Positions 7,810 through 16,073 of a stretch of DNA of 64,000 nucleotides are shown piece after piece. Both the position numbers and the translations under genes were made by a program. The first letter of the stretch is position 1; each line of letters starts with the position of its first letter. The stretch is taken from the NCBI GenBank assembly GCA_964355075.1, contig CAYHCF010000007.1, positions 1-64,000 of the forward strand. Direction: 5' to 3'. The notes under the pieces were generated by a model. The model did not search any database. It was given only the letters and a program-made list of their open reading frames with translations, and was not told the DNA's origin. The stretch is from B1 sp964355075. GTDB lineage: Bacteria; Bacteroidota; Bacteroidia; UKL13-3.

Positions 7810-9234
7810 TTAAAATTTATGAAGGAGTTCCTCCAGGGTAAGCTCTTCCTGGGTTCCGAGCGTCAGGTCTTTTAAAATCAGTTTCCCGCTTTCCATTTCT
7901 TTTGAGCCAATAATGCAGGCAAAAGAAATATTTAGCTTATTGGCATATTCGAGTTGTTTCCCAATTTTCTTAACTATATCCGGGTAAATTTGAGCAGGAA
8001 TATTTGCAGCTCGCAATTGCGTACAAATCTTCAAGGCGTATATTTGCGATGCTTCATCAAAATAGCATAAAAGCACTTTGGTATCATTGGAAATAATCTC
8101 TTTAGGAAATAATTCCAGCCCTTCCATTACATCATAAATACGATCTAAACCGAATGAGATACCCACCCCTGAAACATCAGGCAAGCCAAAGTTTCCGGTT
8201 AAATTATCGTACCTTCCACCTCCCCCAATACTTGCGGTATAATCACCCACTTTTGCCTGAACTTCTACAATAGTTCCCGTATAATAGGTTAAACCTCTTG
8301 CCAGACCTACATCTAATTTTACGGAATTATGGGTTTGCAATATTTCGAGGTGGCTGAAAACAGTTTTTAATTCTTTCAGTCCCTGCATTCCTTCTTCAGA
8401 ATCCTTAAACAGGTTTTCTAACTCAGGCATAGGTTGACTCAATTCAGATAAAATCAAAAACCTCAAAACTGTGTTAACCTGATCCGCATCTAAACCCATT
8501 TTTTCGAGTTCTTTTCTAACTCCGGATTCTCCGATCTTATCCAGTTTATCGATTGCCATGGTAATGCCGGTAAATTTTTCTTTTGCCTGAATAATCTCAG
8601 CAAGAGCCGACAAAATTTTTCTATTATTTATTTTGATGTTTACCGGAATACTAAGAAAGGAAAAACATTCATCATATACTTTCAATAACTCTGCCTCATT
8701 GATGAGGCTGGTGCTTCCAATCACATCGGCGTCACATTGCCAGAACTCCCGGTACCGTCCCTTTTGAGGCCGGTCGGCACGCCAAACAGGCTGCATCTGA
8801 TAACGTTTAAAGGGGAAAGTGATTTCATTCCGGTTCATTGCTACATAACGTGCAAAGGGTACAGTTAAATCATACCGTAACCCTTTTTCCGCAATAAAAG
8901 GAAGTGTACGTTTTGAATCCAGATTAGTTAGTTTTCCGTCCAGGGAAGGAAGAAATGTTTTATCCAGATTTTCATGTCCCAGGCCTTTGTCATTATATTC
9001 AATCAGGTTTTTTAAATAATCCCCTGAATTTAAAATTTTAAAAACAAGCTGATCTCCTTCATCCCCATATTTTCCAGTAAGGGTAGATATATATTCGATT
9101 GCAGGCGTCTCAAGTGGCATGAAGCCATACTTTTTAAAAACCTGTTCAATGGCATTCAGAATAAATTTTCTGCGTTGCACCTGTAGTGGACTAAAATCTC
9201 GTGTGCCCTGTGGAATTGTTGGTTTTTGAGCCAT
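7810..9234 (-). CDS. hisS: histidine--tRNA ligase
   Basis: Class II aminoacyl-tRNA synthetase, 474 aa. Visible are the N-terminal QGTRDFSP, motif 2 around RYREFWQCDADVIG, the histidine-specific LARGLTYYTG, motif 3 GGGGRYDNL with GISFGLDRI, and a C-terminal anticodon-binding domain. Compared with the roughly 420-aa E. coli enzyme there is extra sequence between about residues 85 and 125 (a Lys/Asp/Asn-rich segment before GLRYDLTVPFARYVA). I recall longer HisRS forms in Bacteroidota and eukaryotes, so this is probably a lineage trait. It is cytoplasmic and essential. Confidence 0.95.
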   Translation of the reverse strand: MAQKPTIPQGTRDFSPLQVQRRKFILNAIEQVFKKYGFMPLETPAIEYISTLTGKYGDEGDQLVFKILNSGDYLKNLIEYNDKGLGHENLDKTFLPSLDGKLTNLDSKRTLPFIAEKGLRYDLTVPFARYVAMNRNEITFPFKRYQMQPVWRADRPQKGRYREFWQCDADVIGSTSLINEAELLKVYDECFSFLSIPVNIKINNRKILSALAEIIQAKEKFTGITMAIDKLDKIGESGVRKELEKMGLDADQVNTVLRFLILSELSQPMPELENLFKDSEEGMQGLKELKTVFSHLEILQTHNSVKLDVGLARGLTYYTGTIVEVQAKVGDYTASIGGGGRYDNLTGNFGLPDVSGVGISFGLDRIYDVMEGLELFPKEIISNDTKVLLCYFDEASQIYALKICTQLRAANIPAQIYPDIVKKIGKQLEYANKLNISFACIIGSKEMESGKLILKDLTLGTQEELTLEELLHKF

Positions 9235-9297
9235 AATAGTTTGCGAAGATAATAAATTAAGCTAGAGATGAGAAATGAGAAATGGGAAAGGAGCTTA

Positions 9298-9789
9298 CTA
9301 CCTGATTCTGTCGGCGCTGCGTACTAAATCTTCGTCCTTTTTGATTAGATAATAAACTCTTACATTCAGGTATAGCATAAAAATAAATAAGGCCATACCG
9401 ATTACCGAATTGAGCATCAATTTTTCACTGCTAAAATTTGGAACAAAAAGGTATGATTTAACGGTAAATGCCGTAATCAGAATAACGATGGCTAACAAAT
9501 TAACATTCGTAAAAAGTATTTGTTTTTTCCTGTTTTTGAAATTTAGCAAAACATAAATGCTCAATCCCATAACAATTGATGAAAGAAAAATCAATCCATA
9601 TTGAAGGTGGCTTTCAATCAATCTGTCATTTTGTTTGACTGTAAAATAAAACAGGTTTAAAAAATATTCTGTGGTTTTTGCTTCCGGTTCCGGTTCAACA
9701 AAAACAAGATGAAGTACATTTATGCTGCAAAGGGTTGCCACAATAAGGATGATGAGTACTAAATAAACAGATTGAATACGTTGTATCAT
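9298..9789 (-). CDS. DUF4293 family membrane protein
   Basis: A 163-aa integral membrane protein with four hydrophobic segments and the opening MIQRIQSVYLVLIIL, which is the typical start of the Bacteroidota-restricted DUF4293 family. The C-terminus is charged and ends in SADRIR. No catalytic motif is visible and the function is unknown. It lies between hisS and msrA on the same strand with gaps of 63 and 37 bases. The family name is the only annotation I can support. Confidence 0.8.
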   Translation of the reverse strand: MIQRIQSVYLVLIILIVATLCSINVLHLVFVEPEPEAKTTEYFLNLFYFTVKQNDRLIESHLQYGLIFLSSIVMGLSIYVLLNFKNRKKQILFTNVNLLAIVILITAFTVKSYLFVPNFSSEKLMLNSVIGMALFIFMLYLNVRVYYLIKKDEDLVRSADRIR

Positions 9790-9826
9790 ACCTGCAAAGT
9801 AAAGGTGAATTTGGCAGAAGCCAAAA

Positions 9827-10498
9827 TTATTTATGCCCCTTTAGTTTTAATTGCTTACCAAATACTTTTTCAAACTTCTCAATTTTAGGTGCGATCACAA
9901 ACCGGCAATAGGATTCCGAACTGTTTTGATTGTAATAATCATGGTGATAATCTTCCGCCGGATAAAAATTGGTAAAGGCACTGATCTCCGTTACGACCGG
10001 GTTTTTGAATGCCCCACTTTTACTCAATTCCATTTTATATTTTTCGGCTATTTCTTTTTGCATTTCATTCATATAAAAAATAACCGAACGGTATTGTGTT
10101 CCCATGTCATTCCCCTGCCGGTTAAGGGTGGTGGGGTCGTGGGTTTGCCAAAAAACGGATAATAAAGTTTCAAAAGAAACTTTTTTCGGATCATAAGAAA
10201 TCCTGCAAACTTCGGCATGACCGGTTGTTCCTTCACATACTTCCCGGTAAGAAGGATTTTTTACCTGTCCGCCTGCATATCCCGATTCCACCTTTTGCAC
10301 TCCATCTATCAGCTGAAATACGGCCTCTACACACCAAAAACAACCTGCACCAAACAGGGCAGTATCTAATTTATTCGTATCCATTTCTACTTTTGTATTT
10401 TGTGAATTATTTTGAACAGCACTTTGTCTGATTATCGGTTGAGAATCGCAACTGAGCCAGAAAAAAAGCAGGCACATCAATTCTATTTTTGTTTTCAT
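9827..10498 (-). CDS. msrA: peptide methionine-S-sulfoxide reductase, exported lipoprotein form
   Basis: MsrA reduces the S-epimer of methionine sulfoxide in proteins. The signature GAGCFWCVEAVF places the catalytic cysteine at C53, and YAGG, TGHAEVC, QGNDMGTQYRS and YHHDYY are the usual family blocks. The protein has 223 residues because an N-terminal signal with a possible lipobox (WLSC, C17) and a roughly 30-residue linker precede the enzyme domain, suggesting repair of periplasmic or surface proteins rather than cytosolic ones. The lipobox is not canonical (Trp at -3), so a plain signal peptide is possible. No msrB is adjacent. Confidence 0.93.
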   Translation of the reverse strand: MKTKIELMCLLFFWLSCDSQPIIRQSAVQNNSQNTKVEMDTNKLDTALFGAGCFWCVEAVFQLIDGVQKVESGYAGGQVKNPSYREVCEGTTGHAEVCRISYDPKKVSFETLLSVFWQTHDPTTLNRQGNDMGTQYRSVIFYMNEMQKEIAEKYKMELSKSGAFKNPVVTEISAFTNFYPAEDYHHDYYNQNSSESYCRFVIAPKIEKFEKVFGKQLKLKGHK

Positions 10499-10530
10499 AC
10501 ATATGAACCTATTTATATTAAAATTACTTA

Positions 10531-10657
10531 TACTTTAAACGGGGTAAAATAATTCATTATGTCTTTAGCGGCAGGAGGCGGCGGCAGTATGCAGACCTGC
10601 CTACTGCTGCTGCCTTCTGCTTACTTTTGAATGCAATAATTTATCCCGTTCTTAGTA
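10531..10657. repeat. 127-bp nested palindromic element in a 385-bp gene-free gap
   Basis: Inner arms 10571-10589 and 10602-10620 are 19 bases each and complementary throughout if G-U pairs are allowed in the plus-strand RNA (three wobble positions); the loop contains its own GCAG/CTGC. Outer arms 10538-10558 and 10630-10650 are AT-rich, imperfectly complementary and extend to TACT at 10531 and AGTA at 10657. The wobbles favour function as plus-strand RNA. It lies between divergently transcribed msrA and a T9SS gene. The rest of the gap (10658-10883) is AT-rich; I see no gene in it and no convincing promoter. Confidence 0.75.
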
Positions 10658-10883
10658 TAATTCTTTATTTTAGAAAATTATCGGACATAATCCTAAGGTC
10701 CAATGGGGCAATATATCATTTCATTAGATAGAAAGTATGTAAAAATAACTTTGGGTTCTGAAACCGGTTTCGTACCTGTATGAAAAATAGACAAGCTACT
10801 GATATCTGTTAAAATAAAAATGTGTAAGACAATATGAATCTATAAGTTAATCCCTAAATTGCGCCAATAATGCTGGAAAATAA

Positions 10884-11675
10884 ATGAAAAAACTTGGCAC
10901 TACTCTACTTATGGTTTTGGTAACTCATTTTACTTATGCTGTGGTCATAAACCGAACCATCGGACAAGTAATTAATGCCACTACTACCCAATACCAATTG
11001 GATATTAATAACGATGCCACTTACGATGCAACATTTAACTCATTTACCAATGGGGCATTCTCTGTAACCGGAAGAGTTGGAGGAGGACTTGAGTACAGAC
11101 TTGCAACAGGAGTAATCAGTGGAAGCAATAATTATCCCATAAAGGTATATAATAACAAAACTTTTACAAATTTGACCGGGTGGAAATCATCTGGAATATT
11201 CATACATAGTCCTGCCCTGTCGTATACTGCTTTTGCAGGAAAAGGAAATGAATACATTGTTGGCAGAATGAACACGACCGGAGGGTCGGATTATTATTAT
11301 TTTTGGATTTTAATAAATGTAAATGCCGCCGGAACACAATTAACGATAGTAAAATGCGCATTTGAAAATGAACCCAATGTGGCATTGTTAACCGGAAACG
11401 AGGGGGAAAAAGGAACTTCAATAACTCCACTAGGTGAGCCACAAAATAATATAGTTATTTATCCTCAACCTGCCGGTAATTTTCTTTATTTTGACACTGA
11501 AAATACAATTGATAAAATTCAAATTTTTGATTTAAAGGAAAGCCTTTTAAAAGAAAATATTGGTTTTAACACTAATTTTATTGATGTAGCTGATTTACCA
11601 AAAGGCATTTACCTCTTGCGACTGTTTATAAATAATGGCGCTAACTTAACACGTCGGATTATTATTGATAAATAA
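10884..11675 (+). CDS. secreted protein with T9SS type A sorting domain
   Basis: A 263-aa exported protein. The signal peptide covers about residues 1-20 (MKKLGTTLLMVLVTHFTYA). The C-terminal 75 residues form a T9SS sorting domain: VIYPQPAGNFLYF, then KIQIFDL, and LPKGIYLLRL before a basic end (TRRIIIDK). The N-terminal roughly 170 residues, rich in Asn, Thr and Gly with DINNDATYDATF, show no enzyme motif I recognise. It is expected to be secreted or attached to the cell surface. It is monocistronic and convergent with the beta-mannosidase gene. Confidence 0.8.
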   Translation: MKKLGTTLLMVLVTHFTYAVVINRTIGQVINATTTQYQLDINNDATYDATFNSFTNGAFSVTGRVGGGLEYRLATGVISGSNNYPIKVYNNKTFTNLTGWKSSGIFIHSPALSYTAFAGKGNEYIVGRMNTTGGSDYYYFWILINVNAAGTQLTIVKCAFENEPNVALLTGNEGEKGTSITPLGEPQNNIVIYPQPAGNFLYFDTENTIDKIQIFDLKESLLKENIGFNTNFIDVADLPKGIYLLRLFINNGANLTRRIIIDK

Positions 11676-11777
11676 CTCCTCACCATTTCGTTTTCATTAT
11701 CAGAATCTTCTATACCCTCAAAGGTGAATTTAAATAATTAATTCACATGATTTTTTTTGAAGGGATTCAGAAAAGCC

Positions 11778-14339
11778 CTAATTCTTTTGATTTAAGGAAT
11801 CTGAATGAATATCGTATAGCGATTTGATTTGTAAACGGGCAGGATCCAGGTTTAATTTATTTTCTAAGATTTGGATTCGTTTCTTTTGGCCGGGTAGTAA
11901 ATCGAAAAAGTTATCGCTCAATTTTATTTCACCCTCTTTTCGTTTCAGATAAACACTTTTGGCAAAAACATCGCTGACTATTTCAAAAGTTGTTTTATCG
12001 ATTTTATTTATGTTAAAATGTGGCTTAGGCAGGTCAATATCTTTCTGTTTTGAGAAAAAATAGTTGGCTTGAACTACTCCATTTTCATTGGTAAATTCAG
12101 CATGAAGGAATAGCTTATTGAAATTGAGATTTTTAATTATTTCCAGGTCTTTTCCCATTTTGAAAAACACTTTACCTGAATTCGGTTCAATCATTATTGG
12201 GAAATGCCTTTCGGAATACACTTGCCCTTTAAAATTCATTACTTGTAAATTCAATATTCCTCTTAGGGTATCCATCTTGTCAGAGACCATGTGAACTTCT
12301 ATCACCTCCTCTTTTTCAACAAATGAAATTAATACATCCTCAAATAATCTTTTAGCCTGATAGTAAAAGGCTTTCCGGTTACCATAATAATCAATGCTGC
12401 TCCAGGAAGTTACAGGCCAGCAATCATTGAATTGCCAATATAGCGTACCCATACAATAAGGTTTGGCTCTCCGATGGCTTTCCATAGCCGTTTTCATGCC
12501 TTCTGCCTGCAATAACTGAGAAACATAAATGTAATCCTCAAAATTTTTGGGCACCTTAAAATCGCGTTCCATATAGGTACGAATCGTTTGGTAACCCGCC
12601 GGATGTTTCTGATGATTTTTGAAGGCTGCAGAATCAAACCTTACATTAAAATCAGGCATAAAGCTTTTAAAAGTTGAAATAGGAGGCATTCCCTGAAAAC
12701 CATATTCGCTCATGAATCTGCCAAGCTTTTTTTCGTACATTTCAAATGGTTCCAATCCCCACCATATACCCCAATAATGTGAATCACCCTGCTTCAAACT
12801 CTCCCCGTGACCCCATCCTATTGATGGAGAGGATGGCCAATACGGCCTTCCCGGATCTTCTTTTAACAAAATATTTTTGATTTGCTTTTCAAACATTGTC
12901 TGATAATCACTTTCAATTTTTGAAGAATCAGCAAAAGAATAATGGTATTGATTTTGCCAACCCCAGTTTTTCCAGCCTTCATCTATTTCATTGTTTCCGC
13001 ACCATAAGGCAATACAGGGATGATTTCTCAGACCTTGAACCTGATCCGTAATTTCAGCAGAAACATTTTCCACAAAATACCGGTCGCCGGGATACATGGC
13101 ACATGCAAACATAAAATCCTGCCAAACTAAAATCCCATTTTCATCACATGCCTGGTAGAATGCATCGTCGGCATAAACACCTCCACCCCAAACCCGGAGC
13201 ATATTCATATTTGCCTCAGCTGCATTTTTAATAATGGATTGATAATCGGTTATTCTAACTCTGTTTAAAAAATTATCCGGTGGAATATAATTGGCACCTT
13301 TCATAAACACCGGTACACCATTTAATTTGAAATAAAAAGAGGAACCCATGCTATCCGTTTTCTGAACCAATTCTATGGTTCTGATACCGATCGAAATGGA
13401 TTTAAAATCCAGAGGGACTTCTTCAAACAATAAATCATTTTTTCCAAGACTCAAATAAAACCCAAACACATATAAATGGGCTGCACCTAAGCCATTGCTC
13501 CACCACAGCTCAGGTTTAGGAATGCTGTATTTTATTTGAATCCTGTTTTCACCGGGAAAAAGTCTAATTTTCTTTTCAATACGATCATAAAATAAATTAC
13601 CTGTATGATGAACAAGGTTAATTTTTGTATCCAGAATTGAGTCAGAAAAAACAGTGCAGATAAACTCCAGTTCTGCCAAAGAATCTCCCTTTAATTCCTG
13701 ATGAGATTGAATTTGTGAAATTCTGGCTTTATTCCACGAAACAAGTTTTACATCTCCAATTCCACAGGTAACAAATCTGGGACCCCAATCCCATCCATAT
13801 TGGTATTGTGCTTTGCGGGTAAATACTTTTTCATCGCCGGGTAGGGTATATGGCAGTTGTTTCGCAAGCTCCTTACCCCTGCGAACACTGGATGTAAACT
13901 GTATGGTTAGCTTATTCTCTCCTTCTTTCACAAAAGGTTTTACATTCATCTTCCAGATTCGAAACATATTATCTGCAGTGCCAACCAAAGAATCATTCAT
14001 GAATATTTTTGCATAGGTATCGAGTGCTTCAAATTTTAATTCGATATGCCCTTTTTGAATTTCACTACTAGAAATATTGAAGTTTGTCCGGTATACCCAA
14101 TCTTCGTTTTCGATCCATTGCAGTTTTTTTTCATTATCACCTGCAAAAGGGTCTGGGATCAATCCATTTGCAAATAAGTCGGTATGAACCGTGCCTGGAA
14201 TTTTAGCAGGAAAGCAGAGCGATTCACCCGTCTTTTTAAACTCCCACTTATTATTATTCAAACTTCTTTCTACAGTTTGAGCATCGGGGAAGAAGGGTAA
14301 AATTATGAATAGTCCTGTTATCAATAAAACGATCTTCAT
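11778..14339 (-). CDS. GH2 beta-mannosidase
   Basis: An 853-aa glycoside hydrolase family 2 enzyme of the beta-mannosidase type, with an N-terminal signal peptide (to about residue 20). The jelly-roll domain (about 25-200) carries KKLQWIENEDWVYRTNF; the immunoglobulin-like domain follows, then the TIM barrel with LRVWGGGVYADDAFY (381-395). The acid/base is E451 in WCGNNEIDEGW and the nucleophile E545 in FMSEYGFQG. It releases terminal beta-linked mannose, as found in the core of N-glycans. Its ATG overlaps the cutC stop by four bases, and the whole unit downstream of GH20 is tightly packed. Export to the periplasm is likely. Confidence 0.92.
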   Translation of the reverse strand: MKIVLLITGLFIILPFFPDAQTVERSLNNNKWEFKKTGESLCFPAKIPGTVHTDLFANGLIPDPFAGDNEKKLQWIENEDWVYRTNFNISSSEIQKGHIELKFEALDTYAKIFMNDSLVGTADNMFRIWKMNVKPFVKEGENKLTIQFTSSVRRGKELAKQLPYTLPGDEKVFTRKAQYQYGWDWGPRFVTCGIGDVKLVSWNKARISQIQSHQELKGDSLAELEFICTVFSDSILDTKINLVHHTGNLFYDRIEKKIRLFPGENRIQIKYSIPKPELWWSNGLGAAHLYVFGFYLSLGKNDLLFEEVPLDFKSISIGIRTIELVQKTDSMGSSFYFKLNGVPVFMKGANYIPPDNFLNRVRITDYQSIIKNAAEANMNMLRVWGGGVYADDAFYQACDENGILVWQDFMFACAMYPGDRYFVENVSAEITDQVQGLRNHPCIALWCGNNEIDEGWKNWGWQNQYHYSFADSSKIESDYQTMFEKQIKNILLKEDPGRPYWPSSPSIGWGHGESLKQGDSHYWGIWWGLEPFEMYEKKLGRFMSEYGFQGMPPISTFKSFMPDFNVRFDSAAFKNHQKHPAGYQTIRTYMERDFKVPKNFEDYIYVSQLLQAEGMKTAMESHRRAKPYCMGTLYWQFNDCWPVTSWSSIDYYGNRKAFYYQAKRLFEDVLISFVEKEEVIEVHMVSDKMDTLRGILNLQVMNFKGQVYSERHFPIMIEPNSGKVFFKMGKDLEIIKNLNFNKLFLHAEFTNENGVVQANYFFSKQKDIDLPKPHFNINKIDKTTFEIVSDVFAKSVYLKRKEGEIKLSDNFFDLLPGQKKRIQILENKLNLDPARLQIKSLYDIHSDSLNQKN

Positions 14340-15010
14340 GACAGAACTGCTTTCAAAAGTCTTATTTCGTTGAGATCAGCAATTTCTCCCCCATCTGTGA
14401 TAGCAGAAGAATGATAATAGGGCATTCCTAAATTGTTCTTCAGCGCTAAAACATTTGTTGAACGAACACCACCGCCCGGCATGATGATTATTCTATTATT
14501 TGCTTGCTGAACTAATTTGATCAATGTATCTATACCCTCCATTGCTGATTTCTGCTGCGCTGAAGTAAGAATGGTAGTAAAACCACAATGAATGCAATCT
14601 TCTAACGAACGGTAAACATCTTTCACTACATCAAAAGCCCTGTGAAAAGTACAGGGCAAGGGGTACGCCAGTTCAATCAACTCTTTGTTTCGGGGTATAT
14701 GAAGTTGATTGCTTTCGTCTAACACACCAAAAACCAAACCATCTACCTTTAATTCTTTAAACCTGATTACATCCCTTTTAATTTGTTCAAATTCATCATC
14801 AGAATACACATAAAGACCCGCTCTTGGCCGGATCATTACATTTAATTCAATGTTTAATTTATCTCTGAGCGCTTCAACTGTTTCAAATAAGGGAGTAATT
14901 CCGTCTGTGCTTTTGTCCTTACAAATCTCAACCCTGTCGGCCCCTCCTGCCTGAGCAATCATGGCCGACGCTGCGTTAAAACAAGCAATCTCTAATTTAT
15001 AGGAATTCAT
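14336..15010 (-). CDS. cutC: CutC family protein
   Basis: A 224-aa TIM-barrel protein of the CutC family. GADRVEICKDKSTDGITP, MIRPRAGLYVYSD, CTFHRAFDVVKD, LTSAQQKSAMEG and IMPGGGVRS are the family blocks. There is no signal peptide, so it is cytoplasmic. CutC was named for a copper-tolerance phenotype in E. coli, but its biochemical activity is not settled. Here it lies inside a four-gene glycan-degradation run, overlapping the beta-mannosidase by four bases, which argues for a sugar-related role; that is inference from position only. Confidence 0.93.
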   Translation of the reverse strand: MNSYKLEIACFNAASAMIAQAGGADRVEICKDKSTDGITPLFETVEALRDKLNIELNVMIRPRAGLYVYSDDEFEQIKRDVIRFKELKVDGLVFGVLDESNQLHIPRNKELIELAYPLPCTFHRAFDVVKDVYRSLEDCIHCGFTTILTSAQQKSAMEGIDTLIKLVQQANNRIIIMPGGGVRSTNVLALKNNLGMPYYHSSAITDGGEIADLNEIRLLKAVLS

Positions 15011-15064
15011 GATTCAGGCTAATCAAGAATGGCTGTTGAAAAATCAGAAATCGTTCCTTCACAA

Positions 15065-16069
15065 TTATTTTTCATGAGAATCTGAATCGAGTAATCTATT
15101 ACCGTTTTGATCACAAACTGCATAATTGAATCCTTTCTGAACACAGTAGGTGCCATATTTCCCCTTTTTATTAAGTGCAATAAAACCAACCTGAATATCT
15201 TTCAGATTTTTGTTTCGGATTTTCATCAGTTTCACCACACGCCCAACCGCTTCTTTGCAGGCATTTTCCGGAGATTTTCCCTGACGCATTAATTCAACCA
15301 CCAAGTGACATCCGGCAATTCGAATCACTTCTTCTCCGTGGCCGGTTGCGGTAGCTGCACCAACTTCATTATCTACATATAAACCTGCTCCAATAATGGG
15401 CGAATCTCCTACCCTTCCATGCATTTTAAATGCCAACCCGCTGGTAGTACATGCACCTGAAAGATTGCCATTTAAATCCAAAGCAATCATACCAATGGTA
15501 TCATGGTTTTCGATATTTATTGCTGGTTTATAGTTGTTTTTCAGGAGCCATTCTTTCCATTCCTTTTCAGACTCTTCCACCAATAAATTTTCTTTAATAA
15601 ACCCTTGTGACAAGGCAAACTGCAGGGCTCCATCCCCTACAAGCATGACATGTGGAGTTTTCTCCATTACTGCTCTGGCAACAGAGATGGGATGTTTAAT
15701 AAATTCAAGACAGGCAACTGAACCAATATTGGATAGCTCATCCATGATGCAGGCATCCAGGGTAACTCTTCCATCCCTATCGGGACGGCCGCCATAGCCT
15801 ACGCTCCTTTCCTTCGGGTCGCCTTCCGGCACTCTTACACCGGCTTCAACAGCATCTAAAGCCCGTCCTCCTTTGCTCAATATTTCCCAGGCAGCTTTAT
15901 TTGCCTCCATTCCAAATCTCCAGGTTGAAAGTACAATGGGTTTTTGAATGGACTCATTTTGATCTTTTTCCTCTGGTTCATTTTTATAGGCAAAAATTTT
16001 ACCGGGATTTAACAGCAGACTTGCTCCTGAAATGGCAGTAGCTTTTAGAAACGTTTTTCTGTTTGTCAT
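15065..16069 (-). CDS. glycosylasparaginase (N4-(beta-N-acetylglucosaminyl)-L-asparaginase)
   Basis: An N-terminal nucleophile hydrolase that cuts the bond between GlcNAc and asparagine, the last step of N-linked glycoprotein breakdown. The 334-aa precursor has an N-terminal export signal (about 1-27). Autocleavage is expected before T191 in NHDTIGM, which then becomes the nucleophile of the beta chain; the segment with HGRVGDSPIIGAG and the TATGHGEE motif binds substrate. It resembles the well-studied Elizabethkingia (Flavobacterium) enzyme. It lies four bases from the GH20 gene and 54 from cutC, in one transcript with the other glycan enzymes. Confidence 0.93.
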   Translation of the reverse strand: MTNRKTFLKATAISGASLLLNPGKIFAYKNEPEEKDQNESIQKPIVLSTWRFGMEANKAAWEILSKGGRALDAVEAGVRVPEGDPKERSVGYGGRPDRDGRVTLDACIMDELSNIGSVACLEFIKHPISVARAVMEKTPHVMLVGDGALQFALSQGFIKENLLVEESEKEWKEWLLKNNYKPAINIENHDTIGMIALDLNGNLSGACTTSGLAFKMHGRVGDSPIIGAGLYVDNEVGAATATGHGEEVIRIAGCHLVVELMRQGKSPENACKEAVGRVVKLMKIRNKNLKDIQVGFIALNKKGKYGTYCVQKGFNYAVCDQNGNRLLDSDSHEK

Positions 16070-16073
16070 TTTT

